5,724 bases of DNA from an uncultured Candidatus Competibacteraceae bacterium (GTDB lineage Bacteria; Pseudomonadota; Gammaproteobacteria; Competibacterales; Competibacteraceae), in the NCBI GenBank assembly GCA_937872125.1, contig CALMNY010000551.1, positions 1-5,724 of the forward strand. Reading direction: 5' to 3'. The position numbers and the translations under genes were made by a program. Below are positions 1 to 5,724 of the stretch, piece after piece (the first letter of the stretch is position 1; each line of letters begins with the position of its first letter). The notes beneath the pieces are model-generated. The model saw only the letters and a list, made by a program, of their open reading frames with translations. It made no database searches and was not told the DNA's origin.

Positions 1-2
1 TC

Positions 3-206
3 ATTATTCACTTCGATGCTGCCAAACTCGCCGCAGGCCGGTGTGGCGGTGGCAATGGGCGCGGGCGGCCAGGTGGGCTATGGCAGGGGGGGTTTGGTGG
101 CGGGGGGGGTGGGGGTTTCGGTGGAGGTGGCGGTTTTGGCGGCGGCGGCGGCAGACGCTCATCCGGCCCCAGAAAGCCATCAGGCGGCGGCGGCAGACGC
201 TACTAA
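3..206 (+). CDS. C-terminal tail of a Gly/Arg-rich protein (partial, 5' end outside window)
   Basis: The frame is open from the left edge to a TAA at 204-206 and gives about 67 residues. From roughly residue 13 on it is almost all Gly with interspersed Phe and Arg (several GGFGGGG units), ending in GGGGRRSSGPRKPSGGGGRRY. This is a low-complexity, disordered, positively charged tail, and no folded domain is visible. Such tails occur on bacterial RRM-type RNA-binding proteins, DEAD-box helicases and TPM-domain membrane proteins; the Arg-rich ending favours a nucleic-acid-binding protein, but that is a guess. Frame choice is not secure, because frame +1 is also open here (to 231) and G runs of 7, 8 and 5 at 86-114 are prone to indels. 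I prefer this frame for its coherent GGFGGGG repeats and its stop just before a strong hairpin. No link to the downstream pathway is apparent. Confidence 0.5.
   Translation: MIHFDAAKLAAGRCGGGNGRGRPGGLWQGGFGGGGGGGFGGGGGFGGGGGRRSSGPRKPSGGGGRRY
141..201 (+). repeat. 19-bp perfect direct repeat within the Gly-rich tail
   Basis: The same 19 bases (four GGC codons, AGA, CGC, T) occur at 141-159 and again at 183-201, 42 bp apart and in the same frame. They encode GGGGRR twice. This looks like internal duplication in a low-complexity coding tail rather than a regulatory repeat. Confidence 0.8.
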
Positions 207-225
207 TCCAACCAGGATTCACCCT

Positions 226-257
226 CCCTGACCGCCACCAGTGCGGGGCGGTCAGGG
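226..257 (+). terminator. Strong hairpin after the Gly-rich gene, possible terminator
   Basis: An 11-bp perfect stem (226-236 pairs with 247-257) encloses a 10-nt loop, 20 bp after the TAA of the upstream gene. Inside the loop two more C-G pairs can form if A237 is bulged. The stem is followed by only TT and then CCCC, so it lacks the T tract of a standard rho-independent terminator. ACCCTCC at 221-227 can also pair with GGAGGGT at 264-270, extending or competing with the stem. It probably ends or stabilises the upstream transcript. The hairpin is seen directly; its role is inferred. Confidence 0.55.
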
Positions 258-266
258 TTCCCCGGA

Positions 267-282
267 GGGTATCGAGATACCC
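267..282 (+). other. Second small hairpin in the ecm upstream region
   Basis: GGGTAT (267-272) pairs with ATACCC (277-282) around a CGAG tetraloop, and a C-G closing pair inside the loop is possible. A moderately T-rich stretch (GATTTCCTTGTT, 283-294) follows, so this could be the actual terminator of the upstream gene or a leader structure of ecm. It overlaps the 3' arm of the alternative pairing from 221-227. Confidence 0.35.
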
Positions 283-286
283 GATT

Positions 287-323
287 TCCTTGTTAAAATT
301 CAGACCTAAATCCTTGGTAAAAT
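287..323 (+). repeat. Pair of 13-bp near-identical direct repeats upstream of ecm
   Basis: TCCTTGTTAAAAT at 287-299 and TCCTTGGTAAAAT at 311-323 differ at one base, and their starts are 24 bp apart. They lie 66-102 bp before the ecm start in the AT-rich part of the gap. The second copy is also the left arm of a short inverted repeat (CCTTG 312-316 with CAAGG 324-328). Each copy contains TAAAAT, which resembles a -10 box, but no good -35 lies at the right distance. They could be binding sites of a transcription factor; no family is recognisable. Confidence 0.45.
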
Positions 324-378
324 CAAGGTAAGATGTCATCCTGGATTGACTAAATACCGAGTAATTCCCAAAACAAAC

Positions 379-382
379 GAGG
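379..382 (+). promoter_or_regulatory. Ribosome binding site of ecm
   Basis: GAGG sits 6 nt before the ATG at 389. It fixes the start together with the match of the N-terminus to the mutase family, whose conserved RTY-GHS motif begins at residue 14. A TTGACT -35-like hexamer at 346-351 lies between this site and the repeats, but no convincing -10 hexamer follows at 16-18 bp, so I do not call a promoter. Confidence 0.75.
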
Positions 383-388
383 CTCCCA

Positions 389-2392
389 ATGAGCACCCCA
401 GTCAAACGCGATAAACCCTGGCTGATGCGGACTTACTCCGGCCATTCTTCGGCCAAAGCGTCCAATGAACTGTACCGCACCAATCTGAGCAAGGGCCAAA
501 CCGGCCTGTCGGTCGCTTTCGATCTGCCGACCCAGACCGGCTACGACGCCGACCACCCGCTGGCGCGTGGCGAAGTCGGCAAGGTCGGCGTGCCGATCTG
601 CAACATCGGCGACATGGAGGCGCTGTTCGATCAAATCCCGCTGGGTCAGATGAATACCTCGATGACGATCAACGCCACCGCCGCCTGGCTGCTGGCGCTG
701 TACGTCGCCACCGCCGAACGGCAGGGCGCGTCGCCCGCGCAATTGCAGGGCACCACCCAGAACGACATCCTCAAGGAATACCTGTCGCGCGGCACCTACA
801 TCTTCCCGCCCGCGCCGTCGGTCCGGCTGACCACCGACATCATCGCCTACACGGTCAAGAACATCCCCAAGTGGAACCCGACCAACATTTGCAGCTATCA
901 CCTGCAAGAGGCCGGCGCGACCCCGACGCAGGAACTGGCCTACGCCCTGTCCACCGCCATCGCGGTGATGGACGCGGTGCGCGATTCCGGCCAGATCGGC
1001 GCGGACGGTTTCGAGCAGGTGGTCGGGCGGATTTCCTTTTTCGTCAACGCCGGCATCCGCTTTATCGAGGAAACCTGCAAGATGCGGGCGTTCGGCGAGA
1101 TGTGGGACAAGCTGACCCAGGAACGCTACGGCGCGGAGAGCGAGGAAATGCGCCGCTTCCGCTACGGCGTGCAGGTCAACTCGCTGGGTCTGACCGAGGC
1201 GCAGCCCGAAAACAACGTCCAGCGCATCGTGCTGGAAATGCTGGGCATCACCCTGTCCAAGAAAGCCCGCGCCCGCGCCATTCAGCTCCCGGCCTGGAAC
1301 GAGGCCCTCGGCTTGCCGCGCCCGTGGGATCAGCAGTGGGCGCTGCGGATGCAGCAGGTGCTGGCTTTTGAAACCGACCTGCTGGAATACGGCGACATTT
1401 TCGACGGCTCGCCGGTGATCGCCGCCAAGGTCAAGGCGCTGGTGGACGGCGCGACCGCGGAAATGGGCCGGGTCCAGGAGCAGGGCGGCATGGTGCAGGC
1501 CATCGAATCCGGCTACGTCAAGCGGCAACTGGTGACCAGCCACACCGAGCGGATGCGCGCCATCGAACGCGGCGATCTCAAGATCATCGGTTTGAATTGC
1601 TACCAGGAGACCGAGGTATCGCCGCTGACCGGTGGGACCGATAGCGGCATCATGAAAGTGGATCCCCGCGCCGAACGCGAGCAGATCGAGCGGCTCAACG
1701 CCTTCCGGGCCAAGCGCAACAACGCCGAGGTCAAGGCGGCGCTGGCCAATTTGGCGGAGACGGCGCGCGGCGGCGCCAATATCATGCCGGCGTCCATTCT
1801 GTGCGCGCACGCGGGCGTCACCACCGGCGAATGGTCGCAGACCCTGCGCGACATCTTTGGCGAATATCGCGCCCCGACCGGCATTGATATTCCCGCCAAT
1901 GACGATGCGCGCAGCGCGCGGGCGGTGGCGATTCGCACCCAGGTCATCAAGACCGGCGAGGAAGTGGGTCGGCCACTGCGCCTGTTGATCGGCAAACCGG
2001 GTCTGGATGGTCACAGCAACGGCGCCGAGCAAATCGCAGTCAAGGGCCGCGACGTCGGCTTCGAGATCGTCTACGAAGGCATCCGCCTGACCCCGGAACA
2101 GATCGCCAAGGCGGCGCTGGAAGAAGGCGTCCACCTCATCGGCCTGTCGGTGCTGTCCGGCAGTCACGTGGAGATGGTCGAGGACGTGTTCAATCAACTG
2201 GACCAGGTCGGGCTGAAGGGATTGCCGGTGGTCATCGGCGGCATCATCCCGGAGAGCGACGCCAAACTGCTGAAGGAACGGGGCATCGCCGCCGTCTACA
2301 CCCCCAAGGACATCGACATGAACGGCATCATGGTGGATATCCTCAACCTGATCCGTAAAGCCCACGATCTGAAGCCGGTCGCGGTGGTATGA
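389..2392 (+). CDS. ecm: Ethylmalonyl-CoA mutase (coenzyme B12-dependent)
   Basis: This 667-residue cytosolic enzyme rearranges (2R)-ethylmalonyl-CoA to methylsuccinyl-CoA by a B12 radical mechanism. Residues 1 to about 500 form the substrate-binding TIM-barrel domain of the methylmalonyl-CoA mutase superfamily. The start RTYSGHSSAKASNELYRTNL (14-33) followed by KGQTGLSVAFDLPTQTGYD (35-53) is the pattern of the Ecm/MeaA subclade; methylmalonyl-CoA mutases carry RQYAGFS there. Residues about 525-660 are the cobalamin-binding domain, with D540-G-H542-S-N-G545 (H542 the expected lower cobalt ligand), the SVLSGSH segment at 587-593 and the GG turn at 617-618. Both domains are in one chain and the length is normal for Ecm, so it is expected to be a homodimer. 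The stop overlaps the meaB start, implying translational coupling. Databases may call it 'protein MeaA' or methylmalonyl-CoA mutase; the motifs and the nearby ccr argue for Ecm. It appears intact. Confidence 0.95.
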   Translation: MSTPVKRDKPWLMRTYSGHSSAKASNELYRTNLSKGQTGLSVAFDLPTQTGYDADHPLARGEVGKVGVPICNIGDMEALFDQIPLGQMNTSMTINATAAWLLALYVATAERQGASPAQLQGTTQNDILKEYLSRGTYIFPPAPSVRLTTDIIAYTVKNIPKWNPTNICSYHLQEAGATPTQELAYALSTAIAVMDAVRDSGQIGADGFEQVVGRISFFVNAGIRFIEETCKMRAFGEMWDKLTQERYGAESEEMRRFRYGVQVNSLGLTEAQPENNVQRIVLEMLGITLSKKARARAIQLPAWNEALGLPRPWDQQWALRMQQVLAFETDLLEYGDIFDGSPVIAAKVKALVDGATAEMGRVQEQGGMVQAIESGYVKRQLVTSHTERMRAIERGDLKIIGLNCYQETEVSPLTGGTDSGIMKVDPRAEREQIERLNAFRAKRNNAEVKAALANLAETARGGANIMPASILCAHAGVTTGEWSQTLRDIFGEYRAPTGIDIPANDDARSARAVAIRTQVIKTGEEVGRPLRLLIGKPGLDGHSNGAEQIAVKGRDVGFEIVYEGIRLTPEQIAKAALEEGVHLIGLSVLSGSHVEMVEDVFNQLDQVGLKGLPVVIGGIIPESDAKLLKERGIAAVYTPKDIDMNGIMVDILNLIRKAHDLKPVAVV

Positions 2393-3381
2393 CCCTCGCG
2401 CTTCCCGATCCGGCGGCGCTGGCCGCCGCCGTCAGTGGGCGCGACCGGCTGGCGCTGGCCCGGGCGCTGAACCTGCTGGACGACCGCCGGCCAGCGGCCC
2501 GCCAGTGCGCCGCCGCGTTTCTGGACGCGCTGCCGACGGACAAGCTCGACACGGGTGGGCATCTGATCGGCATCACCGGCCCGCCGGGGGCCGGCAAGTC
2601 CTCGCTGACCGCCGCGCTGATTCAGGTGTGGCGGCAGCGTGGATTGAAAGTCGCCATCCTGGCGGTGGACCCGTCCAGTCCCATTACTGGCGGGGCGTTG
2701 CTGGGCGACCGGCTGCGGATGAACGCCAGCGGTGCGGACCGCGAGGTGTTCATCCGCTCGCTGGCCTGTCGCGGCGAGTTCGGCGGCCTCAGCGCCGAAG
2801 TCTGGCCGATGAGCCTGGCGATGCTGGCGGCCTTCGACATCGTGCTGGTGGAGACGGTCGGCGTCGGGCAGAAGGAGATTGATGTCTCCAAGATGACCGA
2901 CACCACCTGCTTCGTCGCCCAGCCCGCCTCCGGCGACAGCATCCAGTTTCTCAAGGCCGGCATCATGGAAATCCCGCACGTCATCGTCGTCAACAAGGAA
3001 GACATCGGCATGGCGGCGCGCAAGACGCTGTCCGAACTGAAAAATACGCTACGGCGGCAAATGGACCCGGAAGGCTGGCAAGTGCCGGCGCTTTCGGCCA
3101 GCGCCGCGCTGGGCAGCGGCATCGAACAGTTGGCCGATGCGCTGAACGGCCACCGGGACTGGCTGTTGGCGCGTGGCCAGTTCAACGCCCGTCGCCAGCG
3201 TTGTCAAGCCGAATGGCTGGTCAAGCATTTGCGCGAGGAGTTTGGTCGTTATGGCATCGGCCTGTTGGGTGGCGAGGCCACGCTGTTCGCCGCCCTGGCC
3301 GAAGCGCCGCGCCGCTCGCCCATCGCTGAATACGAAGCTCTGCGCGCTCGGGTGATTCAGGAGATCAAGGCGAAAGGCTGA
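2389..3381 (+). CDS. meaB: MeaB/ArgK-family GTPase, chaperone of the B12-dependent mutase
   Basis: A 330-residue G3E-family P-loop GTPase. Visible motifs are Walker [10 protein letters not shown] (64-72), AVDPSSP (92-98), GDRLRM (106-111), the switch-like stretch [15 protein letters not shown] (121-135), ETVGVGQ (155-161), NKED (202-205, the NKxD guanine-specificity motif) and ALSA (234-237). An N-terminal helical region (about 1-55) and a C-terminal dimerisation extension (about 255-330) complete the usual architecture and length. Family members bind acyl-CoA mutases and use GTP hydrolysis to gate adenosylcobalamin delivery and to protect or rescue the enzyme. The ATG at 2389 sits inside the ecm stop (ATGA, 4-nt overlap) with no good Shine-Dalgarno, so translation is probably coupled. 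Its client is therefore most likely the adjacent Ecm, although service to a separate methylmalonyl-CoA mutase cannot be excluded. The old name ArgK (arginine transport kinase) is misleading. The gene is intact. Confidence 0.93.
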   Translation: MTLALPDPAALAAAVSGRDRLALARALNLLDDRRPAARQCAAAFLDALPTDKLDTGGHLIGITGPPGAGKSSLTAALIQVWRQRGLKVAILAVDPSSPITGGALLGDRLRMNASGADREVFIRSLACRGEFGGLSAEVWPMSLAMLAAFDIVLVETVGVGQKEIDVSKMTDTTCFVAQPASGDSIQFLKAGIMEIPHVIVVNKEDIGMAARKTLSELKNTLRRQMDPEGWQVPALSASAALGSGIEQLADALNGHRDWLLARGQFNARRQRCQAEWLVKHLREEFGRYGIGLLGGEATLFAALAEAPRRSPIAEYEALRARVIQEIKAKG

Positions 3382-3458
3382 GGGCTTTACCGATTTTGAC
3401 TGAATCACTGAATCGCTACTCACTAACCACTCATACAACCCGACAGAGAGAAATAACA
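3382..3458 (+). promoter_or_regulatory. meaB-ccr intergenic leader with possible ccr promoter element
   Basis: This 77-bp gap has a composition unlike the flanking genes. Positions 3416-3441 contain no G at all and are C/A-rich. TTGACTGAAT at 3396-3405 matches 9 of 10 bases with TTGACTAAAT at 346-355 upstream of ecm, and TTGACT is a good -35 hexamer, but only a weak -10 (TACTCA at 3417-3422, 15-bp spacer) follows. CTGAATC is repeated in tandem at 3400-3406 and 3408-3414. A purine-rich AGAGAGA (3445-3451) about 8 nt before ATG 3459 serves as the ribosome binding site. There is no terminator hairpin, so readthrough from meaB is likely, with extra transcription from here possible. Confidence 0.45.
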
Positions 3459-5210
3459 ATGGCTAAAGAACTGTACGACATCGCCGAACAACCCCCGCTG
3501 GGCGTAGTCCCCCCCAAGATGCACGCCTGGCTGATTCGCCCGGAGCGCTTCGGCAAGCCCATGGAAGCGTTTCAGAAAGAAGTGGTGAATACGCCGCCCA
3601 TTGCCGACGACGAGGTGCTGGTCTACGTGATGGCGGCGGGCATCAACTACAACAACGTCTGGGCCGGGCTGGGCATTCCGGTCAACGTCATCGGCGCCCG
3701 CAACAAGGCCGGCGAGCCGGAAGAATTCCACATCGGCGGCAGCGACGCCTCCGGCATCGTCTACAAGGTCGGCAAGGACGTCACCAACGTCAAGGTCGGC
3801 GACGAGGTAGTGATGCATTGCGGGCAGTACAGCCGCAATTGCGAATGGGTAAAGAGTGGCGGCGATCCGATGTACTCGCCCACCTTCAGAATCTGGGGCT
3901 ACGAGACCAACTGGGGCAGTTTCGCCCAGTTCACCAAGGTGCAGGCCCAGCAGTGTATGCCCAAGCCCCGGCACATGAACTGGGAAGAAGCCTCGGCCTA
4001 CACGCTGGTGGCGGCGACCGCCTGGCGCATGCTGCACGGCTGGGGCGTTAATGCGATCAAGAAAGGCGATGTGGCCCTGATCTGGGGCGGGGCGGGCGGA
4101 CTCGGCTCCATGGCCATTCAGATCGCCAAGGCGGCGGGCGCCACCTCTATCGCCATGGTGTCCGGCGAGGACAAGTTCGATTACTGCATGAAGCTGGGGG
4201 CCAAGGGCTGCATCAACCGCAATGAGTTCGACCACTGGGGCATGTTGCCGCACTGGAAAGACAATGCCGGCTATGCCAAGTGGATGAAAGGGGTGCGGGC
4301 GTTCGGCGCCAAAATCTGGGAGGTGCTGGGCGAGAAGCGCGCCCCCAATCTCGTGTTTGAGCATCCGGGCGAAACCACCATCCCGACCTCGATCTTCGTC
4401 TGCGACACCGGCGGCATGGTGGTGGTCTGCGCCGGCACCACCGGCTACAACGCGACCGTAGACCTGCGCTACCTGTGGATGCGGCAGAAGCGCCTGCAAG
4501 GCTCGCACTTCGCCAACACCGAACAATCCAACCAGATGAACGAACTGGCCGTGCGCGGTCTGCTCGATCCCTGCCTGTCGCGGGCCTTCACCTACGACGA
4601 AATCCCGGTCGCCCATCAACTGATGTACGAAAACAAGCACCCGCACGGCAACATGGCGGTGCTGGTCGGCGCCAAGGACTTTGGCCTCGGCGCGCATGGC
4701 AAGGCGCCGGTCGCCATCGAACATCCGACTCTGCCCAAGGGCGATGTCCATAACACCCCGCATCCATACCCCATGTCCGCCCCGTTGCCCAGCATCGCCG
4801 AGGCCGAGGCGATCACTATTGCCGACGACGGCACCAAGGTTAAGGATTTGATGCACCGGGGCATCATTGCCTGCGCGCCGGGCGACACCATCGGTCAGGT
4901 GGCCAAGATCATGGTGGACAACGAAATCCACGCGGTAGTCGTCATGGAGGGCGGTAAGGCGGTCGGCGTGGTGTCGCAGACCGACATGGTGCTGGCGCGG
5001 CAGGGCCGGACGTCGGAACAGGCGCGGGCCATGTTGGCCAAGGAGGTGATGACCCCCGGTTGCGCCACCTGCGACGCCGGTATTCTGCTGAGCGAGGCGG
5101 TTAGCCAGATGACCGGTCGGCGGATGCACCGGCTGGTGGTCACCGAGAATGATCAGCCGGTCGGCGTGATCTCGATGACCGACGTGGTCCGCAAGATCAT
5201 CGGCGAGTGA
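3459..5210 (+). CDS. ccr: Crotonyl-CoA carboxylase/reductase with fused C-terminal CBS-domain pair
   Basis: A 583-residue protein. Residues 1 to about 405 are a full Ccr of the zinc-independent medium-chain dehydrogenase/reductase superfamily. It converts crotonyl-CoA, CO2 and NADPH to (2S)-ethylmalonyl-CoA, the committing step of the ethylmalonyl-CoA pathway. Diagnostic stretches are [11 protein letters not shown] (5-15), [12 protein letters not shown] (61-72), GGSDASG (93-99), RIWGYET (144-150), the NADPH-binding GGAGGLGS (210-217), FEHPGE (300-305) and RLQGSHFAN (345-353). The Tyr-Glu of GYET and His350 match positions known to hold CO2 in characterised homologues. Residues about 406-454 are a Pro/His-rich linker, and 455-581 a tandem CBS pair, whereas the usual enzyme stops near 430. 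The start at ATG 3459 is preferred over an in-frame TTG at 3396, because a purine-rich SD-like stretch precedes 3459 and homology begins there. A strong terminator follows. The reading frame is uninterrupted, so the fusion looks genuine. Confidence 0.95.
   Translation: MAKELYDIAEQPPLGVVPPKMHAWLIRPERFGKPMEAFQKEVVNTPPIADDEVLVYVMAAGINYNNVWAGLGIPVNVIGARNKAGEPEEFHIGGSDASGIVYKVGKDVTNVKVGDEVVMHCGQYSRNCEWVKSGGDPMYSPTFRIWGYETNWGSFAQFTKVQAQQCMPKPRHMNWEEASAYTLVAATAWRMLHGWGVNAIKKGDVALIWGGAGGLGSMAIQIAKAAGATSIAMVSGEDKFDYCMKLGAKGCINRNEFDHWGMLPHWKDNAGYAKWMKGVRAFGAKIWEVLGEKRAPNLVFEHPGETTIPTSIFVCDTGGMVVVCAGTTGYNATVDLRYLWMRQKRLQGSHFANTEQSNQMNELAVRGLLDPCLSRAFTYDEIPVAHQLMYENKHPHGNMAVLVGAKDFGLGAHGKAPVAIEHPTLPKGDVHNTPHPYPMSAPLPSIAEAEAITIADDGTKVKDLMHRGIIACAPGDTIGQVAKIMVDNEIHAVVVMEGGKAVGVVSQTDMVLARQGRTSEQARAMLAKEVMTPGCATCDAGILLSEAVSQMTGRRMHRLVVTENDQPVGVISMTDVVRKIIGE
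4821..5201 (+). other. Tandem CBS (Bateman) module at the C-terminus of Ccr
   Basis: CBS1 covers residues about 455-515 ([20 protein letters not shown], then [19 protein letters not shown]) and CBS2 about 527-581 ([20 protein letters not shown], then [19 protein letters not shown]). Each repeat ends its beta-strand pair with G-V-h-S-x-T-D (503-509 and 569-575), the signature that contacts ribose and phosphate of AMP, ATP, SAM or related ligands in CBS proteins. Both sites keep Ser, Thr and Asp, so both could bind ligand. The module is in frame with the catalytic part, and its base composition matches. The likely role is allosteric control or oligomer control of Ccr; the ligand is unknown. Confidence 0.9.
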
Positions 5211-5225
5211 TGCAGTGAAGAAATG

Positions 5226-5255
5226 GGGGCGCGGTCGCCGCGCCCCTGTTTTTTT
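5226..5255 (+). terminator. Rho-independent terminator of the ecm-meaB-ccr block
   Basis: A 9-bp perfect GC stem (GGGGCGCGG 5226-5234 with CCGCGCCCC 5238-5246) closes a TCG loop and is followed by TG and seven Ts (5249-5255). It starts 15 bp after the ccr stop. This is a canonical strong intrinsic terminator and marks the 3' end of the ethylmalonyl-CoA pathway transcript. Confidence 0.93.
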
Positions 5256-5263
5256 ACCATGAT

Positions 5264-5270
5264 GGGGGAG
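5264..5270 (+). promoter_or_regulatory. Ribosome binding site deciding the start of the downstream MDR gene
   Basis: GGGGGAG lies 6 nt before ATG 5277. Two in-frame ATGs further upstream (5259 and 5262) would have their ribosome binding site inside the terminator tail, so 5277 is preferred. The resulting N-terminus MKAIVC is also typical of the quinone oxidoreductase family. Confidence 0.75.
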
Positions 5271-5276
5271 TCGTCC

Positions 5277-5724
5277 ATGAAAGCGATCGTCTGCCGCGAA
5301 CTCACCGGGATTGATGGCTTAACCCTTGAAGAGATTCCCGCGCCCGTGCTGGCCGCAGGTCAAGTGCGGATTCGGGTCCGCGCTTGCGGGGTCAATTTCG
5401 CCGACAGCTTGATCACCCGGGGCCAGTATCAGGTACAGCCACAACCGCCGTTCAGCCCCGGCTTTGAAGTGGCCGGCGAGGTGTTGGAGGTAGGCAAGGG
5501 CGTGACCGGTTGCAAAGCCGGTGATCGCGTCATTGCCATCACCCCGCACGGCGGCTACGCCGAGCAGGTCGTGGCGAACGTCAACCGCTGCGTGGCGATG
5601 CCGGCGGCGATGCCCTGGGAGCATGGCGCGGCGTTTCCGGTGGTGTTCGGCACCTCGCACGTTGCCCTGTGGCATCGGGCGCGGTTGCGGGCCGGCGAGG
5701 TGCTGGTGGTGCATGGCGCGTCCG
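5277..5724 (+). CDS. NADPH:quinone oxidoreductase-like MDR protein (partial, runs off right edge)
   Basis: 149 complete codons are visible, with no stop before the window edge. The sequence MKAIVC, then GVNFADSLITRGQY (38-51), PFSPGFEVAGEV (58-69), GDRV (82-85), GGYAEQVV (92-99) and FGTSHVALWHRA (124-135) is the N-terminal GroES-like domain and the beginning of the Rossmann domain of zinc-independent medium-chain dehydrogenases/reductases. The catalytic zinc ligands of alcohol dehydrogenases are absent (GFE replaces GHE at 62-64), which fits quinone oxidoreductase-like enzymes. The usual family length is about 325 residues, so a little under half is present. These proteins reduce quinones, enoyl compounds or other activated alkenes with NADPH; the substrate cannot be told. 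It shares a superfamily with Ccr but is not a duplicate of it. It is separated from ccr by a strong terminator and so probably belongs to a different transcript. Confidence 0.85.
   Translation, partial: MKAIVCRELTGIDGLTLEEIPAPVLAAGQVRIRVRACGVNFADSLITRGQYQVQPQPPFSPGFEVAGEVLEVGKGVTGCKAGDRVIAITPHGGYAEQVVANVNRCVAMPAAMPWEHGAAFPVVFGTSHVALWHRARLRAGEVLVVHGAS

Noticed and set aside
138..201. GGC-rich repeats as a CRISPR-like or mobile-element repeat
   Set aside because: There are only two copies, in frame inside a Gly/Arg-rich coding tail, with no regular spacers and no transposase or inverted ends nearby.
346..374. Standard sigma-70 promoter for ecm using TTGACT at 346-351
   Set aside because: At 16-18 bp downstream no hexamer resembles TATAAT (the 17-bp position reads CAAAAC), so the hexamer alone is not enough for a promoter call.
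350..2365. 671-codon open frame on the minus strand across the whole of ecm
   Set aside because: It is antisense to a clearly homologous gene. The translation is rich in His, Arg, Asp, Gln and Gly with no domain motif, as expected for the complement of GC-rich codons, and it has no ribosome binding site.
389..2392. Methylmalonyl-CoA or isobutyryl-CoA mutase instead of ethylmalonyl-CoA mutase
   Set aside because: The N-terminal RTYSGHS and KGQTGLSVAFDLPTQTGYD pattern is that of the Ecm subclade rather than RQYAGFS of methylmalonyl-CoA mutase; isobutyryl-CoA mutase normally has a separate or IcmF-type fused B12 domain, and ccr lies nearby.
3396..3458. N-terminal extension of Ccr from a TTG start
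   Set aside because: The 21 extra residues are Thr/Ser-rich with no homology and no ribosome site, while ATG 3459 has an SD-like purine stretch and begins at the conserved family N-terminus.
3423..5129. 568-codon open frame on the minus strand across ccr
   Set aside because: Same reason: it is the mirror of a strongly coding frame, with low-complexity His/Ala/Gly/Val composition and no recognisable motif.
5319..5714. 131-codon minus-strand frame at the right edge
   Set aside because: The + strand here encodes a recognisable MDR N-terminus from ATG 5277 with a good ribosome binding site; the minus frame is its shadow.

Overview
The window comes from a high-GC bacterium. Its gene content and codon use suggest a proteobacterium that assimilates C2 units or cycles polyhydroxyalkanoate; this is an inference, and I cannot name a genus. 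All convincing genes lie on the + strand. The core is a three-gene block of the ethylmalonyl-CoA pathway: ethylmalonyl-CoA mutase (ecm, 389-2392), a MeaB-type GTPase chaperone (meaB, 2389-3381) and crotonyl-CoA carboxylase/reductase (ccr, 3459-5210).

Layout. Positions 3-206 hold the C-terminal tail of a Gly/Arg-rich protein cut by the window edge. The gap at 207-388 is relatively AT-rich. It holds a strong 11-bp hairpin, a smaller hairpin, a pair of 13-bp near-identical direct repeats and the ecm ribosome binding site. ecm and meaB overlap by an ATGA. After a 77-bp G-poor leader comes ccr, then a textbook rho-independent terminator (5226-5255). Only 21 bp after the terminator a zinc-independent quinone-oxidoreductase-like MDR gene starts (5277) and runs off the right edge.

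How the genes work together. Ccr reductively carboxylates crotonyl-CoA with NADPH and CO2 to (2S)-ethylmalonyl-CoA. After epimerisation by an enzyme not encoded here, the B12-dependent Ecm rearranges (2R)-ethylmalonyl-CoA to methylsuccinyl-CoA. MeaB is expected to use GTP to load and protect the mutase cofactor. Epimerase, methylsuccinyl-CoA dehydrogenase, mesaconyl-CoA hydratase and the lyase are not in the window.

The most notable feature is that the ccr product is not the usual enzyme of about 430 residues. It is a 583-residue fusion with a C-terminal tandem CBS (Bateman) module, and both CBS repeats keep the G-h-h-S-x-T-D adenosine-nucleotide signature. This suggests allosteric control of the committing step of the pathway by an adenine-nucleotide-type ligand.
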